Source: a virus
Virus record (IMG/VR): IMGVR_UViG_3300021405_000367
Span: 1 to 22,674 of that record
Direction: 5' to 3' (one strand)
DNA: 22,674 bases
In this document: in pieces, positions 6,592-11,873 of the stretch
Numbering within the stretch: position 1 is the stretch's first letter
Layout: the number at the start of each line of letters is the position of its first letter
Position numbers and translations under genes: made by a program
The notes under the pieces: generated by a model
The model's input: only the letters and a program-made list of their open reading frames with translations
Told to the model about the DNA's origin: nothing
The model's database searches: none

Positions 6592-6819
6592 CTACTCCTG
6601 GATGAGCTTGGATAGCTCTTCCCAAAGCCGTTCGATCTTCATGTTCCTTTCGTATTCTGCCCGCGGAATATCCGTAGGATCGGTAGGGAAGTTGTTCTCG
6701 ATCATGTTTGCGAACAACTCCCTTGGGTTAACGCTGATTCGGAGGCTGGAAACGACGAGTTCTGTCGTTCCTGGATCGCGATTATCCAGTTCGCACTGAG
6801 CAGTAACCGTCCAAGCCAT
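6592..6819 (-). CDS. Hypothetical protein, 75 aa
   Basis: Beta-rich N-terminus (MAWTVTAQCELDNRD, then TELVVSSLRISVNP) and a charged helix at the C-terminus. ATG 6819 overlaps the TGA of the upstream gene, so translation is coupled. It is part of the three-gene PL3 operon. Together with its neighbours it looks like one of several small beta-strand proteins of similar design; function unknown. Confidence 0.72.
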   Translation of the reverse strand: MAWTVTAQCELDNRDPGTTELVVSSLRISVNPRELFANMIENNFPTDPTDIPRAEYERNMKIERLWEELSKLIQE

Positions 6820-7040
6820 CAATTGCTTCCGCTTCCACTGTCCTTGAGCACCGTCCTGGAATATGTAACCTTCCAGAACGGATCGTAGTCGGAGATCTCG
6901 AACTGTAAGGCCATCCGAACCTGATCAAGCAGGAGCATTACCCTCGCGACGTTCGCCTCCTCGCATTCGACCTGAAACCGAACTCGGTTACGTTGAGCCT
7001 TCTTAGGCTTCAACGTCTGCACTTCCTGCAACTGTGTCAT
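6819..7040 (-). CDS. Hypothetical protein, 73 aa
   Basis: Start ATG 7040 is selected because GGAGAAGGA lies 6-7 bases upstream and the preceding TAA is adjacent; the longer frame to 7172 only overlaps the neighbouring gene. The protein has a basic start (LKPKKAQRNRVRFQVEC), a helix (VARVMLLLDQVRMAL) and a C-terminal strand pair. Function unknown. Confidence 0.72.
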   Translation of the reverse strand: MTQLQEVQTLKPKKAQRNRVRFQVECEEANVARVMLLLDQVRMALQFEISDYDPFWKVTYSRTVLKDSGSGSN

Positions 7041-7041
7041 G

Positions 7042-7248
7042 TTATTCCTTCTCCGTGTATGCGATCGTAACCGTGAGCTGATCAGGGGTCTTACCCTTGA
7101 TGGCGCTCTTCCGAATGTAGAGAACGCCGATCGCCGCTCCAAGCGTGTTGGGGTACTCGGCCAACAAACCACCTCCGAGCTCTTCGTGGTAACGAAGTGC
7201 TCCCGAGGTTTCGCGTACGAATCGGAACTTCTTTGTAATCTCGAGCAT
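7042..7248 (-). CDS. Conserved-looking small beta protein, 68 aa
   Basis: The pattern KFRFVRETSGALRYHEE, then IGVLYIRKSAIKGKTPDQLTVTI, is one I associate with a small protein family common in phages and in bacterial accessory regions; the function is unknown there too. First gene after PL3, with GGAAAC upstream of ATG 7248. Predicted all-beta, about six strands. Confidence 0.75.
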   Translation of the reverse strand: MLEITKKFRFVRETSGALRYHEELGGGLLAEYPNTLGAAIGVLYIRKSAIKGKTPDQLTVTIAYTEKE

Positions 7249-7301
7249 GATGTTTGTTTCCGGTTGGTAGGTTTAAGTAGGTATTTTTGTTATTATGTTC
7301 T

Positions 7302-7331
7302 ATTATATATTAGTCCTTGATGTTCAATCTA
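7302..7331 (-). promoter_or_regulatory. Leftward promoter PL3
   Basis: Minus strand TAGATT (7331-7326), 18-bp spacer, TATAAT (7307-7302). The upstream block CATCATTTTGGCCG and the downstream AGAACATAATAACAAAA are shared with PL4. Confidence 0.75.
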
Positions 7332-7344
7332 CGGCCAAAATGAT

Positions 7345-7373
7345 GGGTGACCGAGGATATTTGATGGTCACCC
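7345..7373 (-). terminator. Hairpin ending the 8.9-7.4 kb operon
   Basis: GGGTGACC and GGTCACCC form a perfect 8-bp stem with a 13-base loop. The stop codon of gene 7368-7589 is inside the upstream arm. It is followed on the minus strand by ATCATTTT, which doubles as the upstream block of PL3. Confidence 0.6.
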
Positions 7374-7589
7374 GTAACGAGTGGTGACTTTACCGACGCT
7401 CCAGCCGAACGATTCCCAGCGGCCGACTGTGGGCTTCTGGACAGAGGTGAGCCCGAAGGTTGTCGACTTCTCTAGGTGCTCCGCTAGGTACGTCACATCC
7501 TCCTGTCTCGTAGGCCAACACTGATCGTACCTCAGCATGTCGGCGGGAAAGTAGTAATTCCCAGTGACTTCGTAGGAATACAGTCTCAT
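7368..7589 (-). CDS. Hypothetical protein, 73 aa
   Basis: Small aromatic-rich protein (MRLYSYEVTGNYYFPADML start; GRWESFGWSVGKVTTRYG end). GAGGAG lies 8 bases before ATG 7589. It is the last gene of the PL4 operon; its stop codon lies within the terminator-like hairpin. The 84-bp gap upstream holds two hairpins (7606-7654). Function unknown. Confidence 0.73.
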   Translation of the reverse strand: MRLYSYEVTGNYYFPADMLRYDQCWPTRQEDVTYLAEHLEKSTTFGLTSVQKPTVGRWESFGWSVGKVTTRYG

Positions 7590-7605
7590 CGTTTGGTCTC
7601 CTCAG

Positions 7606-7654
7606 CAGAGGCTTTACCTCTGGACGCTACAAGGTACTTACCTCCCTGTAGCGT
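7606..7654 (-). other. Structured intergenic RNA element (two hairpins)
   Basis: Perfect inverted repeat ACGCTACA/TGTAGCGT (7624-7654), whose interior contains a second near-palindrome AGGTACTTACCT, followed by CAGAGG/CCTCTG (7606-7622). Both fit in the gap between two cotranscribed genes. It may be an mRNA processing or stability element; no known riboswitch class is recognised. Confidence 0.5.
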
Positions 7655-7673
7655 TTCGACCTGCCTGTTCTTA

Positions 7674-8009
7674 TTACTTGGACGTGTTGTCTTGGTATTG
7701 GGCGCAACCTTTCAGGTGCTGATGCAGGTGCCCTGCGCAGACATTCAGACCACACCCGTTACAGTACGCCTGCACTCGACGCTTCACGCCAGTCTGTTTC
7801 ACGTCATCCCTCCTCAGGATGCGAACCATCGTGTCTCCGATGCATATCGTCGCTTCGAAGTCCCGAGGAATTGCCGAGTTAGGCTCGAGGCCGAACATAG
7901 GGAGGATTTCGTAGCTGCGTAGCTGCCATCCTTTACCATCGAGTCCTCGGAGGTTCTTCCAAGGCCCCTTCGTATGTGGGCACTCGTATGCTGCATTAGA
8001 TGCTCTCAT
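7674..8009 (-). CDS. Cys/His-rich hypothetical protein, 111 aa
   Basis: ATG 8009 is chosen because GGAGGAGAG lies 8-9 bases upstream. The C-terminal 35 residues hold CNGCGLNVC (C83, C86, C91) with H94, H97 and C102, consistent with one zinc-binding knuckle. The N-terminal part is mixed alpha/beta (GWQLRSYEILPMFGLEP). It resembles zinc-containing phage accessory proteins in general; function unknown. Confidence 0.73.
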   Translation of the reverse strand: MRASNAAYECPHTKGPWKNLRGLDGKGWQLRSYEILPMFGLEPNSAIPRDFEATICIGDTMVRILRRDDVKQTGVKRRVQAYCNGCGLNVCAGHLHQHLKGCAQYQDNTSK

Positions 8010-8010
8010 G

Positions 8011-8232
8011 TCAGTACTCTCCTCCGCGTTCGGCTCTGTCTGCACACGCGTTGCAGTATGCGTAGTCAGGTCGCAGCCTTACCATCTGGCCGCACCCCTG
8101 ACACTTCTTGCGTCGGCTCTCCTTCTGCACTTGATGATAGAACTCGACGTCGGACTCGTCGTTGATCTCGTAGTGCCCGAAGTTGTCGTCGTAGTACGTA
8201 GCGTTCAGGCTTCTGCCTCGTCGCCATGCCAT
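8011..8232 (-). CDS. Zinc-ribbon protein, 73 aa
   Basis: CQGC (44-47) and CNAC (60-63) form a short two-knuckle zinc ribbon after a charged, aromatic N-terminus. AGGAAGG precedes ATG 8232. It is followed two bases later by the next zinc-knuckle gene, so the two neighbouring Cys-rich proteins may work together. Nucleic-acid or protein binding is inferred. Confidence 0.75.
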   Translation of the reverse strand: MAWRRGRSLNATYYDDNFGHYEINDESDVEFYHQVQKESRRKKCQGCGQMVRLRPDYAYCNACADRAERGGEY

Positions 8233-8247
8233 CGTTTCTTTTCCTTC

Positions 8248-8469
8248 CTAGTCGTTTGGATACTTACGCTCGAAGGCAACTACCTTCTTCTCGATCTCGC
8301 TGGCTGCACGCTTGATCGCGTCACGTGCAGCCTCCTCGAACGTCTTGTAGCCGATATGCTTCAGCTCGTAAGTACCTCGCTCGATGTGGCGCAGGTATTC
8401 GAAGGCTTGCACCTTACGCTCCTTTACCCACTGGCGAAGTTCTTCCGCCGCTTCGGCTTCCTGCGTCAT
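8248..8469 (-). CDS. Hypothetical helical protein, 73 aa
   Basis: Almost entirely alpha-helical and highly charged (ELRQWVKERKVQAFEYLRHI; AARDAIKRAASEIEKKVVAF). GTAGGAAG is the ribosome site before ATG 8469. It could be a coiled-coil or helical-bundle adaptor. No family recognised. Confidence 0.73.
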   Translation of the reverse strand: MTQEAEAAEELRQWVKERKVQAFEYLRHIERGTYELKHIGYKTFEEAARDAIKRAASEIEKKVVAFERKYPND

Positions 8470-8479
8470 AGCTTACTTC

Positions 8480-8674
8480 CTACTTGATGTCTACGATGTC
8501 TTTCCCGAGCTGAATAAGATCGCTGGGATCTCCCTCGTGGATCGCTTTGCACAGCGCTTCATGTAGCTGCTCGTGCGTTATCGTGAACGCCTTGTGGACT
8601 TCGAAGGCCATAACGATTACGCGCTCCAATACCGATCCTTCGTCGTCTTCACGGTTGGTTACCTGGTTTGCCAT
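8480..8674 (-). CDS. Hypothetical helical protein, 64 aa
   Basis: Small acidic helical protein (VLERVIVMAFEVHKAFTITH; LHEALCKAIHEGDPSDLIQL). The ribosome site is a GGAAGGAAGGAAG run before ATG 8674. Member of the PL4 operon; function unknown. Confidence 0.73.
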   Translation of the reverse strand: MANQVTNREDDEGSVLERVIVMAFEVHKAFTITHEQLHEALCKAIHEGDPSDLIQLGKDIVDIK

Positions 8675-8694
8675 GTTATATGCTTCCTTCCTTC

Positions 8695-8904
8695 CTACTT
8701 CCGATGCTTAACGATGCGGATCCAAGCGTCCTGATTCAGAACGATTGGGAACGAATGCTGGGGAAGATGCGCGCAGATGTCGTCTTCCGCAGCTTCGTGG
8801 TCGATTTCGTCTGGCAGCGTAAGCTCCAGCGTGATCTCGTCGCCATCCGCGTTCTGTAGGTATACGCTGAACTTGCTCTGCGTTACGATTGTTCTTTTCT
8901 TCAT
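8695..8904 (-). CDS. Hypothetical protein, 69 aa, first gene of PL4 operon
   Basis: Beta-rich, acidic: KFSVYLQNADGDEITLELTL then LPDEIDHEAAEDDICAHL. ATG 8904 is preceded by AGGAAAGG and promoter PL4. It may be a small ubiquitin-like or DNA-mimic protein in charge pattern, but that is speculative. No family recognised. Confidence 0.73.
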   Translation of the reverse strand: MKKRTIVTQSKFSVYLQNADGDEITLELTLPDEIDHEAAEDDICAHLPQHSFPIVLNQDAWIRIVKHRK

Positions 8905-8942
8905 GATCGCGCCTTTCCTAGGTACTTTTGTTATTATGTTCT

Positions 8943-8972
8943 ATTATATATTAGGTATCGATGGTCAATCAA
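8943..8972 (-). promoter_or_regulatory. Leftward promoter PL4
   Basis: Minus strand TTGATT (8972-8967), 18-bp spacer, TATAAT (8948-8943), followed by AGAACATAATAACAAAA as in PL3; upstream TATTTTGGCAC. Confidence 0.78.
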
Positions 8973-8986
8973 GTGCCAAAATAGAT

Positions 8987-9021
8987 GGCGCCCGTTAGAA
9001 TTTTTTGGTCCAACGGGCACC
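8987..9021 (-). terminator. Terminator-like hairpin before PL4
   Basis: GGTGCCCGTT pairs with AACGGGCGCC (10 bp, one G-U pair) around a 15-base A-rich loop, followed by ATCTATTTT. It sits 13 bases after the stop of 9034-9312 and directly upstream of the PL4 block. Confidence 0.65.
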
Positions 9022-9033
9022 ACGTTTAATCTA

Positions 9034-9312
9034 CTACGATCCAGCCCATTGCTTCTTGAGCTTCTCTACTTCCGTCGCTACTCGAGCACTTTCCCATCCT
9101 GGAACTTTCTTCCAGTACGCAAGCTTACGTTCGCAGATCGTAAGCTCCTTCCTCGCCTGATGGAGTTCGCTTCGGTCTTGGCTCCTCTTGGTTATGAATT
9201 CCAGGAAGAGGTAGTTGGAGTAGTGCTTAAGGTAAGCCTTAGTAGGATTGATGTTGAGAGCGCTTCGACCGTGGAACGGAGGTTTGTTAAGATCGTCGTA
9301 GATGATGAACAT
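9034..9312 (-). CDS. Hypothetical protein, 92 aa
   Basis: The N-terminus looks structured (MFIIYDDLNKPPFHGRSALN); residues 45-90 form a long charged helix (ITKRSQDRSELHQARKELTI; CERKLAYWKKVPGW), a probable coiled coil. AGGAAC is about 9 bases before ATG 9312. Second gene of the PL5 operon. Function unknown. Confidence 0.73.
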   Translation of the reverse strand: MFIIYDDLNKPPFHGRSALNINPTKAYLKHYSNYLFLEFITKRSQDRSELHQARKELTICERKLAYWKKVPGWESARVATEVEKLKKQWAGS

Positions 9313-9330
9313 GAGCGTTTGTTCCTAGTG

Positions 9331-9356
9331 CTGGAGAGGCTTGATTGCCTCTCCAG
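9331..9356 (-). terminator. Perfect 10-bp hairpin between two genes
   Basis: CTGGAGAGGC and GCCTCTCCAG flank a 6-base loop between 9370-9582 and 9312. On the plus strand it is followed by TTTT; on the minus strand no U-run follows. It may be a leaky terminator or a processing hairpin lowering expression of 9034-9312. Confidence 0.55.
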
Positions 9357-9369
9357 TTTTGGAGGCGGC

Positions 9370-9582
9370 TTACTTCACGAGGTAGTGGGTGAATGCTAGG
9401 TTGCGATTGTAGAGACCCTCACGCTTCCAATACTCGCTCAACGCCCAGATCGAGTTGGCGTAGAGCAGTGCGTTTGTCAAGGGGTGAACGAATCCAATCT
9501 CGCTCCAAGCGTTATCACGGGCGAGTTGGTTGATCGTTTCTGCATGAGGGGCGTCTTGAGCTGTTATCGTGTTCGTGTTCAT
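9370..9582 (-). CDS. Hypothetical protein, 70 aa
   Basis: Helical protein with several Trp/Tyr (LLYANSIWALSEYWKREGLY). AAGGGAAC is 7 bases before ATG 9582. First gene after promoter PL5. No membrane segment is obvious; no family recognised. Confidence 0.73.
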   Translation of the reverse strand: MNTNTITAQDAPHAETINQLARDNAWSEIGFVHPLTNALLYANSIWALSEYWKREGLYNRNLAFTHYLVK

Positions 9583-9623
9583 GAACTGTTCCCTTACTAG
9601 GTTGTTTTTGGTTCTACAATTCT

Positions 9624-9653
9624 ATTATATATTAGGTTCTAATAGTCAATCAA
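9624..9653 (-). promoter_or_regulatory. Leftward promoter PL5
   Basis: Minus strand TTGATT (9653-9648), 18-bp spacer, TATAAT (9629-9624); upstream TTATTTTGGCCG block as in PL2-PL4. It lies about 40 bases before ATG 9582. Confidence 0.78.
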
Positions 9654-9659
9654 CGGCCA

Positions 9660-10270
9660 AAATAAAGGTCACCCGGTAGAATTTTGAGGGCGTCAGGGGC
9701 GGGAATTCTGAAAAAACGAAGATTGAGAAGGGTGTGGCGTGGGGGTATTTGTTTAACTTATTGAAATCATTCAGAAAAAGTGGTATGATTAGTTTCCTTT
9801 TGTCGATTTTCAGAAGATCCCGATGAGGTAGGAATTCTCCACGGGAATTCCGTGCTGTCCGACATAGCAAAGACCCTTCTCGATTTTGGTTTTTCATAAA
9901 AGGTTGCCTTAGTATTCTTTATAAGGATGTCTTTATAACTCTTTGATTTCATTAAGGAATATTAGTATGATTAGTATTAGTAGAGTAAAAGAGAGAGAGT
10001 TTCAAAACAGCAGTAGGCCAGGAACAGGCACAGTGTTCCTACAAAAAGCGATTTATAATAGTTTGAAGCGAAAATACTAATAATACTAGGGGAAGTACTT
10101 TTTCTTAATGATTTCAACGAGTTAAAAAGATAGCCTCCCGATTTTTATCAGATTTTATCAAGTACTCCCGATTGGGAACAACTATTTTTGTCCTTCTTAT
10201 GTTTCGCGGCGGTACGAATGTATGTACGGCGGAGCTTGTTGCCCTCTATGCCCTCTAGGACCTCCTGGAG
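9660..10270. other. AT-rich intergenic stretch with inverted repeats
   Basis: About 600 bases without a convincing gene. It holds GGAATTC/GAATTCC (9831-9851) with a further GGGAATTC at 9701, AGGAACA/TGTTCCT (10020-10040), and two CCCGATT copies around 10136-10180 separated by AT-rich sequence. Minus-strand frames here (9646-9897, 9767-9952) run into promoter PL5 or lack ribosome sites. Candidate regulatory or replication-origin region; no DnaA-box cluster was identified. Confidence 0.45.
9967..10080 (+). CDS. Possible small rightward ORF, 37 aa (weak)
   Basis: ATG 9967 has AAGGAA 7 bases upstream and encodes a 37-residue basic peptide (MISISRVKEREFQNSSRPGT start). It is the only plus-strand candidate in the left 13.6 kb. 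No well-spaced promoter was found, and the frame contains the inverted repeat 10020-10040. It could equally be chance in AT-rich sequence. Confidence 0.22.
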   Translation: MISISRVKEREFQNSSRPGTGTVFLQKAIYNSLKRKY

Positions 10271-10272
10271 GT

Positions 10273-10299
10273 AAAAAGAAAGGAGCCGAAGCTCCTTTC
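10273..10299 (-). terminator. Strong leftward intrinsic terminator
   Basis: Minus strand GAAAGGAGC, loop TTCG, GCTCCTTTC, then TTTTT. A 9-bp stem with the very stable UUCG loop and a U-run, 18 bases after the stop of 10317-10418. Confidence 0.9.
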
Positions 10300-10315
10300 C
10301 TTCCTTCCTTCCTTC
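10295..10315. repeat. (TTCC)n tetranucleotide repeat
   Basis: About five TTCC units between the stop of 10317-10418 and the terminator. On the transcript it reads GGAA repeats, resembling reiterated ribosome sites, but no start codon follows. It is prone to slippage. Confidence 0.7.
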
Positions 10316-10316
10316 C

Positions 10317-10418
10317 CTAGCACCAGACGATGTTGGACCAAGGCGCGATCCCAGCCCACGCTAGGCGGTAGTCACACTCGTACTTCCACGGTACGAAGCG
10401 CGTCCATGTTATGGTCAT
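10317..10418 (-). CDS. Trp-rich mini-protein, 33 aa
   Basis: ATG 10418 follows the TAA of the upstream gene, with GGAAAG 11 bases upstream, and ends just before a strong terminator. Five Trp in 33 residues (WTRFVPWKYECDYRLAW, then APWSNIVWC). The frame extends further upstream to 10502 but overlaps the neighbouring gene. Possibly a small membrane-active or inhibitor peptide; no evidence beyond composition. Confidence 0.55.
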   Translation of the reverse strand: MTITWTRFVPWKYECDYRLAWAGIAPWSNIVWC

Positions 10419-10434
10419 TAGCTCTGTCTTTCCG

Positions 10435-10608
10435 TTAGTGCTGGTGGTGACGCTGCCGCAGGTGTTGGATTTCCTTGCGTTGTTCCTGGAGCATAAGAGC
10501 AAACTGACGTTGGCGCATCGCGCGGATGAGTTCGAGCGTGTGGTACTCAGGCTCGGGCTGAGTGAGCTCCAAGTACCATCTACTGACCTTCTTCAGAAGC
10601 TTGGTCAT
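10435..10608 (-). CDS. Hypothetical protein, 57 aa
   Basis: Basic helical protein with a long Gln/Arg-rich helix and a His-rich C-terminus (RQRHHQH). ATG 10608 is selected by GAGGAAG 6 bases upstream; the frame's ATG at 10662 falls in the intergenic hairpin and is unlikely. It may bind nucleic acid by charge. Function unknown. Confidence 0.65.
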   Translation of the reverse strand: MTKLLKKVSRWYLELTQPEPEYHTLELIRAMRQRQFALMLQEQRKEIQHLRQRHHQH

Positions 10609-10652
10609 GACTAGTTCTTCCTCGCTTGGATATGATCGAAACGCTCTACGTA

Positions 10653-10682
10653 GGGGGAGCAAGGTTTGCCCTGCTCCTCCCC
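10653..10682 (-). terminator. Intergenic hairpin after HTH paralogue C
   Basis: GGGGGAGCA pairs with TGCTCCTCCCC (one bulged base) around a 10-base loop. It sits between 10701-10919 and 10435-10608 and has no U-run on the minus strand, so it is probably an attenuating or processing structure. Confidence 0.5.
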
Positions 10683-10700
10683 TGTTGTTATGGCGCCGAA

Positions 10701-10919
10701 CTAGCCGCGCTTCAAGGGTCGGTTGATCACGTTATTAGCGTGCTGGTACTTGATGTCGAGCACCTTCGCGATCTGCCCAGTCGTGAACGAGAGACTGTGG
10801 AGAAACCGGATCTGATCGGAAATGGTCGTGCACTGCATCAGGTGCTCCTCCATCTCGTCCGTCAGGGTTACCTGGAAGGTGGGGTTGTTCTTCTTCAGAC
10901 TGTTCGAATAGTTTGACAT
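10701..10919 (-). CDS. Helix-turn-helix protein, paralogue C (YQHVRNV family), 72 aa
   Basis: Short form of the family: N-terminus MSNYSNSLKKNN (shared with paralogue D), a helix SDQIRFLHSLSF, then IAKVLDIKYQHANNV and PLKR at the end. The arginine of the core YQHVRNV is replaced here (YQHANNV). AGGAAG is 8 bases before ATG 10919. A perfect hairpin occupies the predicted 5' end of its mRNA (10948-10969). Probably a DNA-binding regulator, inferred from the HTH. Confidence 0.8.
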   Translation of the reverse strand: MSNYSNSLKKNNPTFQVTLTDEMEEHLMQCTTISDQIRFLHSLSFTTGQIAKVLDIKYQHANNVINRPLKRG

Positions 10920-10947
10920 GTCGTTACTTCCTATCGGTTGGACTAAT

Positions 10948-10969
10948 GAACCTAGGTTATTCTAGGTTC
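10948..10969 (-). promoter_or_regulatory. Hairpin at 5' end of paralogue C transcript
   Basis: GAACCTAG and CTAGGTTC form a perfect 8-bp stem with a 6-base loop, starting about 9 bases downstream of the -10 of PL6. It could be an operator for the encoded regulator or a 5' stabilising hairpin. Confidence 0.55.
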
Positions 10970-10977
10970 ATAATAAT

Positions 10978-11006
10978 ATAATACATCATTTTCCTGTGTT
11001 CCACTA
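10978..11006 (-). promoter_or_regulatory. Leftward promoter PL6 (weak -35)
   Basis: Minus strand TATTAT (10983-10978) with TAGTGG 17 bp upstream. The spacer end AAAATGATG is identical to that of PL2. The -35 is poor, so an activator or an extended -10 may be needed. Confidence 0.5.
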
Positions 11007-11019
11007 GAGGTTATTTGGC

Positions 11020-11234
11020 GGTTCTTAGGGCAAATATTAGGGGCGACAGCTTGTAGCTTAGCGAGACGCTTCTCAGCGGTCTCACGGTCGCGCGTGCGTA
11101 CGCGATAAAAAACTGGGAATTGGTATTGCCGGCGATCACAGAGCCGCGCGGTCGCAGCGCGCAAAACGCGGAAAGCGGTAGAAAATTTTGCCGGCGGCGC
11201 CCGGTTTGCGCGGGCCTGCGAAGCAAAATAAGAA
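11020..11234. other. GC-rich island without convincing gene
   Basis: About 200 bases rich in CG dinucleotides (GCGCG, CGCGC, GCCGGCGG), unlike the AT-rich flanks. A minus-strand frame (10952-11164) is open, but it has no ribosome site and runs through promoter PL6 and its hairpin. Another frame continues as a C-terminal-like relic. It could be a decayed gene or host-derived insert. Confidence 0.4.
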
Positions 11235-11256
11235 GGAGGGAGCTTTCACTCCCTCC
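11225..11256 (-). terminator. Leftward intrinsic terminator
   Basis: Minus strand GGAGGGAG, loop TGAAAG, CTCCCTCC, then TTCTTATTTT. It stands 9 bases after the stop of 11265-11405. Confidence 0.85.
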
Positions 11257-11264
11257 CGTTCGAC

Positions 11265-11405
11265 CTAGAGGATCGCGCCTTCGAAGTACAACCGCTCGGA
11301 CGAGGCGTAACTCTCGAGCTCGCGCCAACGGCGGAGCGCGGCGAGGTATGTAGGGAAGCTCTCAACGCTTTCGAAGGCTCCTAGTACGAACCTGACTTTG
11401 TACAT
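11265..11405 (-). CDS. Hypothetical small protein, 46 aa
   Basis: ATG 11405 preceded by AAGGA 10 bases upstream; stop TAG directly followed by an intrinsic terminator. The sequence starts MYKVRFVLGAFESVESFPTY and continues with a basic helix (LAALRRWRELESYA), compatible with a small alpha/beta fold. It is GC-rich compared with the next gene upstream. Function unknown. Confidence 0.68.
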   Translation of the reverse strand: MYKVRFVLGAFESVESFPTYLAALRRWRELESYASSERLYFEGAIL

Positions 11406-11425
11406 TTTTCTTTGTCCTTCTATCT

Positions 11426-11462
11426 AATTAAAGAAAGACTCTATAGATTTCTCTATAGAGTC
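11426..11462 (-). terminator. Leftward intrinsic terminator after paralogue D
   Basis: Perfect 11-bp stem GACTCTATAGA/TCTATAGAGTC with GAAA loop on the minus strand, then TTTCTTTAATT. It lies 14 bases after the stop of 11476-11694. Confidence 0.85.
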
Positions 11463-11475
11463 TCTATATTAAATT

Positions 11476-11694
11476 CTACTTACGCTTCAAAGGCCTTTCT
11501 AATATACCTCTAACGTGTTGATATGAAATACCTAAGATATTTTTAATCTGAGTTCTTTGATATCCTTCTCTATCTAGAAATCTAACTTGATCACTTACTG
11601 TAGTCATTCTACGTAAACTATCTTCTTCCATAGAAGTGATAGACTTTTGAGTTACTGTTTGATTCTTCTTGAGATTCTCTGAATAATTAGACAT
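11476..11694 (-). CDS. Helix-turn-helix protein, paralogue D (YQHVRNV family), 72 aa, AT-rich
   Basis: MSNYSENLKKN N-terminus, SDQVRFLDREGY, IKNILGISYQHVRGI and PLKRK, aligned without gaps to paralogue C over the whole length. AGAGGAAA is 6 bases before ATG 11694. It is a single-gene transcription unit with its own promoter (PL7) and terminator. Codon use is conspicuously AT-rich (TCT, AGA, ATA, ATT) compared with the rest of the window although the protein is so close to C, suggesting a separate origin. It probably binds DNA and may regulate itself. Confidence 0.82.
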   Translation of the reverse strand: MSNYSENLKKNQTVTQKSITSMEEDSLRRMTTVSDQVRFLDREGYQRTQIKNILGISYQHVRGILERPLKRK

Positions 11695-11715
11695 TTGATT
11701 TCCTCTTTTTATATT

Positions 11716-11737
11716 ATAGAAAGACTATTCTTTCTAT
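11716..11737 (-). promoter_or_regulatory. Hairpin at 5' end of paralogue D transcript
   Basis: ATAGAAAGA and TCTTTCTAT, a perfect 9-bp stem with a 4-base loop, just downstream of the -10 of PL7. It occupies the same position relative to the promoter as the hairpin of paralogue C but has an unrelated sequence. Confidence 0.55.
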
Positions 11738-11744
11738 GAATATA

Positions 11745-11773
11745 ATACTATAATGATTTTAGGTAAAAATCAA
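11745..11773 (-). promoter_or_regulatory. Leftward promoter PL7
   Basis: Minus strand TTGATT (11773-11768), 17-bp spacer, TAGTAT (11750-11745). The flanks are very AT-rich. It drives paralogue D. Confidence 0.6.
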
Positions 11774-11873
11774 GCATTATTTTGCTATTTGTCATATAAT
11801 ATTTATATAGTGAATTGAAAAATTTTAGGAAATACTTTTTGTTTTTCGCAAAAAAGCGGGGTGTGGGTATCGT

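Noticed and set aside
9646-9897. Minus-strand frame of 83 aa in the AT-rich region
   Set aside because: Its C-terminus runs through promoter PL5; no ribosome site; composition not protein-like.
9767-9952. Minus-strand frame of 61 aa in the AT-rich region
   Set aside because: No ribosome site before the ATG and it contains the inverted repeat 9831-9851; cannot be supported.
10204-10260. Short plus-strand ORF starting MFRGGTNVCTAEL
   Set aside because: Only 19 codons, no ribosome site, next to a terminator; treated as chance.
10952-11164. Minus-strand frame of 70 aa across the GC-rich island
   Set aside because: It reads through promoter PL6 and the 5' hairpin of paralogue C and has no ribosome site; kept only as a possible relic.
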